Below are positions 63,853 to 64,000 of a DNA stretch of 64,000 nucleotides, in pieces. Numbering within the stretch: the stretch's first letter is position 1; each line of letters begins with the position of its first letter. Under the pieces are notes generated by a model, which saw only the letters and a list, made by a program, of their open reading frames with translations, did no database searches and was not told the DNA's origin. The position numbers were made by a program, and so were the translations under genes. This DNA is from Wolfiporia cocos (Eukaryota; Basidiomycota; Agaricomycetes; Polyporales; Phaeolaceae): NCBI GenBank assembly GCA_029448655.1, contig JACCLO010000009.1, positions 2,170,001 to 2,234,000 of the forward strand. The letters are read 5' to 3'.

Positions 63853-64000
63853 ATGTCACTCTGGGCTGAAATCAGCAAAATCCCGCCGGTGACTCGCTTT
63901 CTGTGCGGATCCTCGCTCGCAGTCACTGTCCCAGTCCTTCTGGAGATTGTATCACCATATAAAATACTCTTTGTGAAGGAGTTAGTAACCGAAAGATGGG
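63853..64000 (+). CDS. Derlin (DER1-family ERAD protein), 5' part
   Basis: Rhomboid-like pseudoprotease of the ER membrane that helps pull misfolded proteins out for degradation. The ORF starts ATG 63853 and runs off the right edge: MSLWAEISKIPPVTRFLCGS then a first membrane segment (SLAVTVPVLLEIVSPY) and KILFVKELVTERW. The IPPVTR motif and the spacing to the first membrane helix match the Derlin N terminus. The usual following motif (WRxxTxFxxF) lies outside the window. No defect visible. Confidence 0.85.
   Translation, partial: MSLWAEISKIPPVTRFLCGSSLAVTVPVLLEIVSPYKILFVKELVTERW

Noticed and set aside
1..64000. CRISPR arrays, operons, riboswitches or bacterial-type signals
   Set aside because: None seen; introns and gene content are eukaryotic, and the tandem repeats lack a spacer structure.

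Overview
This window is genomic DNA of a filamentous basidiomycete, almost certainly an Agaricomycete. Genes carry many short (about 45-110 nt) GT-AG introns. The housekeeping proteins are fungal, and the repeats belong to groups typical of mushroom-forming fungi: a Plavaka-like transposase, hAT and Tc1/mariner elements, Ty3/Gypsy LTR elements, and a lineage-restricted DUF6698-like protein. Exon models were built by hand from splice signals, reading-frame continuity and agreement between paralogues. Nothing was searched against a database.

Left part (1-11.4 kb), ordinary genes: the 5' end of an NCS1 purine/cytosine permease (minus, runs off the edge); a five-exon oxysterol-binding-protein homologue (minus); an intron-containing tRNA-Val(CAC); the ten-exon GPI-anchor enzyme PIG-A/GPI3 (plus); a complete twelve-exon second NCS1 permease (plus); and a complete twelve-exon cytochrome P450 (minus).

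Middle part (11.4-31.5 kb), a decayed P450 array: a second complete P450 (23.9-26.1 kb) has internal exon lengths identical to the first, including 14-nt and 11-nt microexons. Between them a third paralogue is broken and spread over 9.5 kb by nested insertions: a TIR element with tRNA-like ends (A1) that itself holds a solo LTR, a second solo LTR, and a 2-kb TIR element (C1) that holds another copy of itself (C2), which holds another A element. Further P450 scraps lie at 28.4 kb and 51.0-51.6 kb.

Right part (31.5-64 kb), mostly mobile DNA: a frameshifted proline-rich ORF between 17-bp direct repeats; a gene ending in two RanBP2-type zinc fingers that is split by a solo LTR; a DUF6698-like gene; a decayed USE1-type SNARE gene between long inverted repeats; a Plavaka-like transposase with an intronic fold-back MITE and a nonsense codon; and C3. 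From 52.16 to 63.22 kb there is a four-layer stack: a hAT-like element with a second hAT in its left end, an old solo LTR inside it, and inside that a Ty3/Gypsy element with two apparently identical 361-bp LTRs. This Gypsy element encodes a dUTPase with all five motifs between Gag and protease. The window ends in the first exon of a Derlin gene.

The strongest candidates for novelty are the dUTPase Gypsy element, the A family (outward-facing tRNA-like sequences within long TIRs, 7-bp target duplication) and the C family (TIRs, 2-bp duplication, 30-bp minisatellite, no recognisable transposase). Several insertions can be checked internally because removing them rejoins a reading frame.
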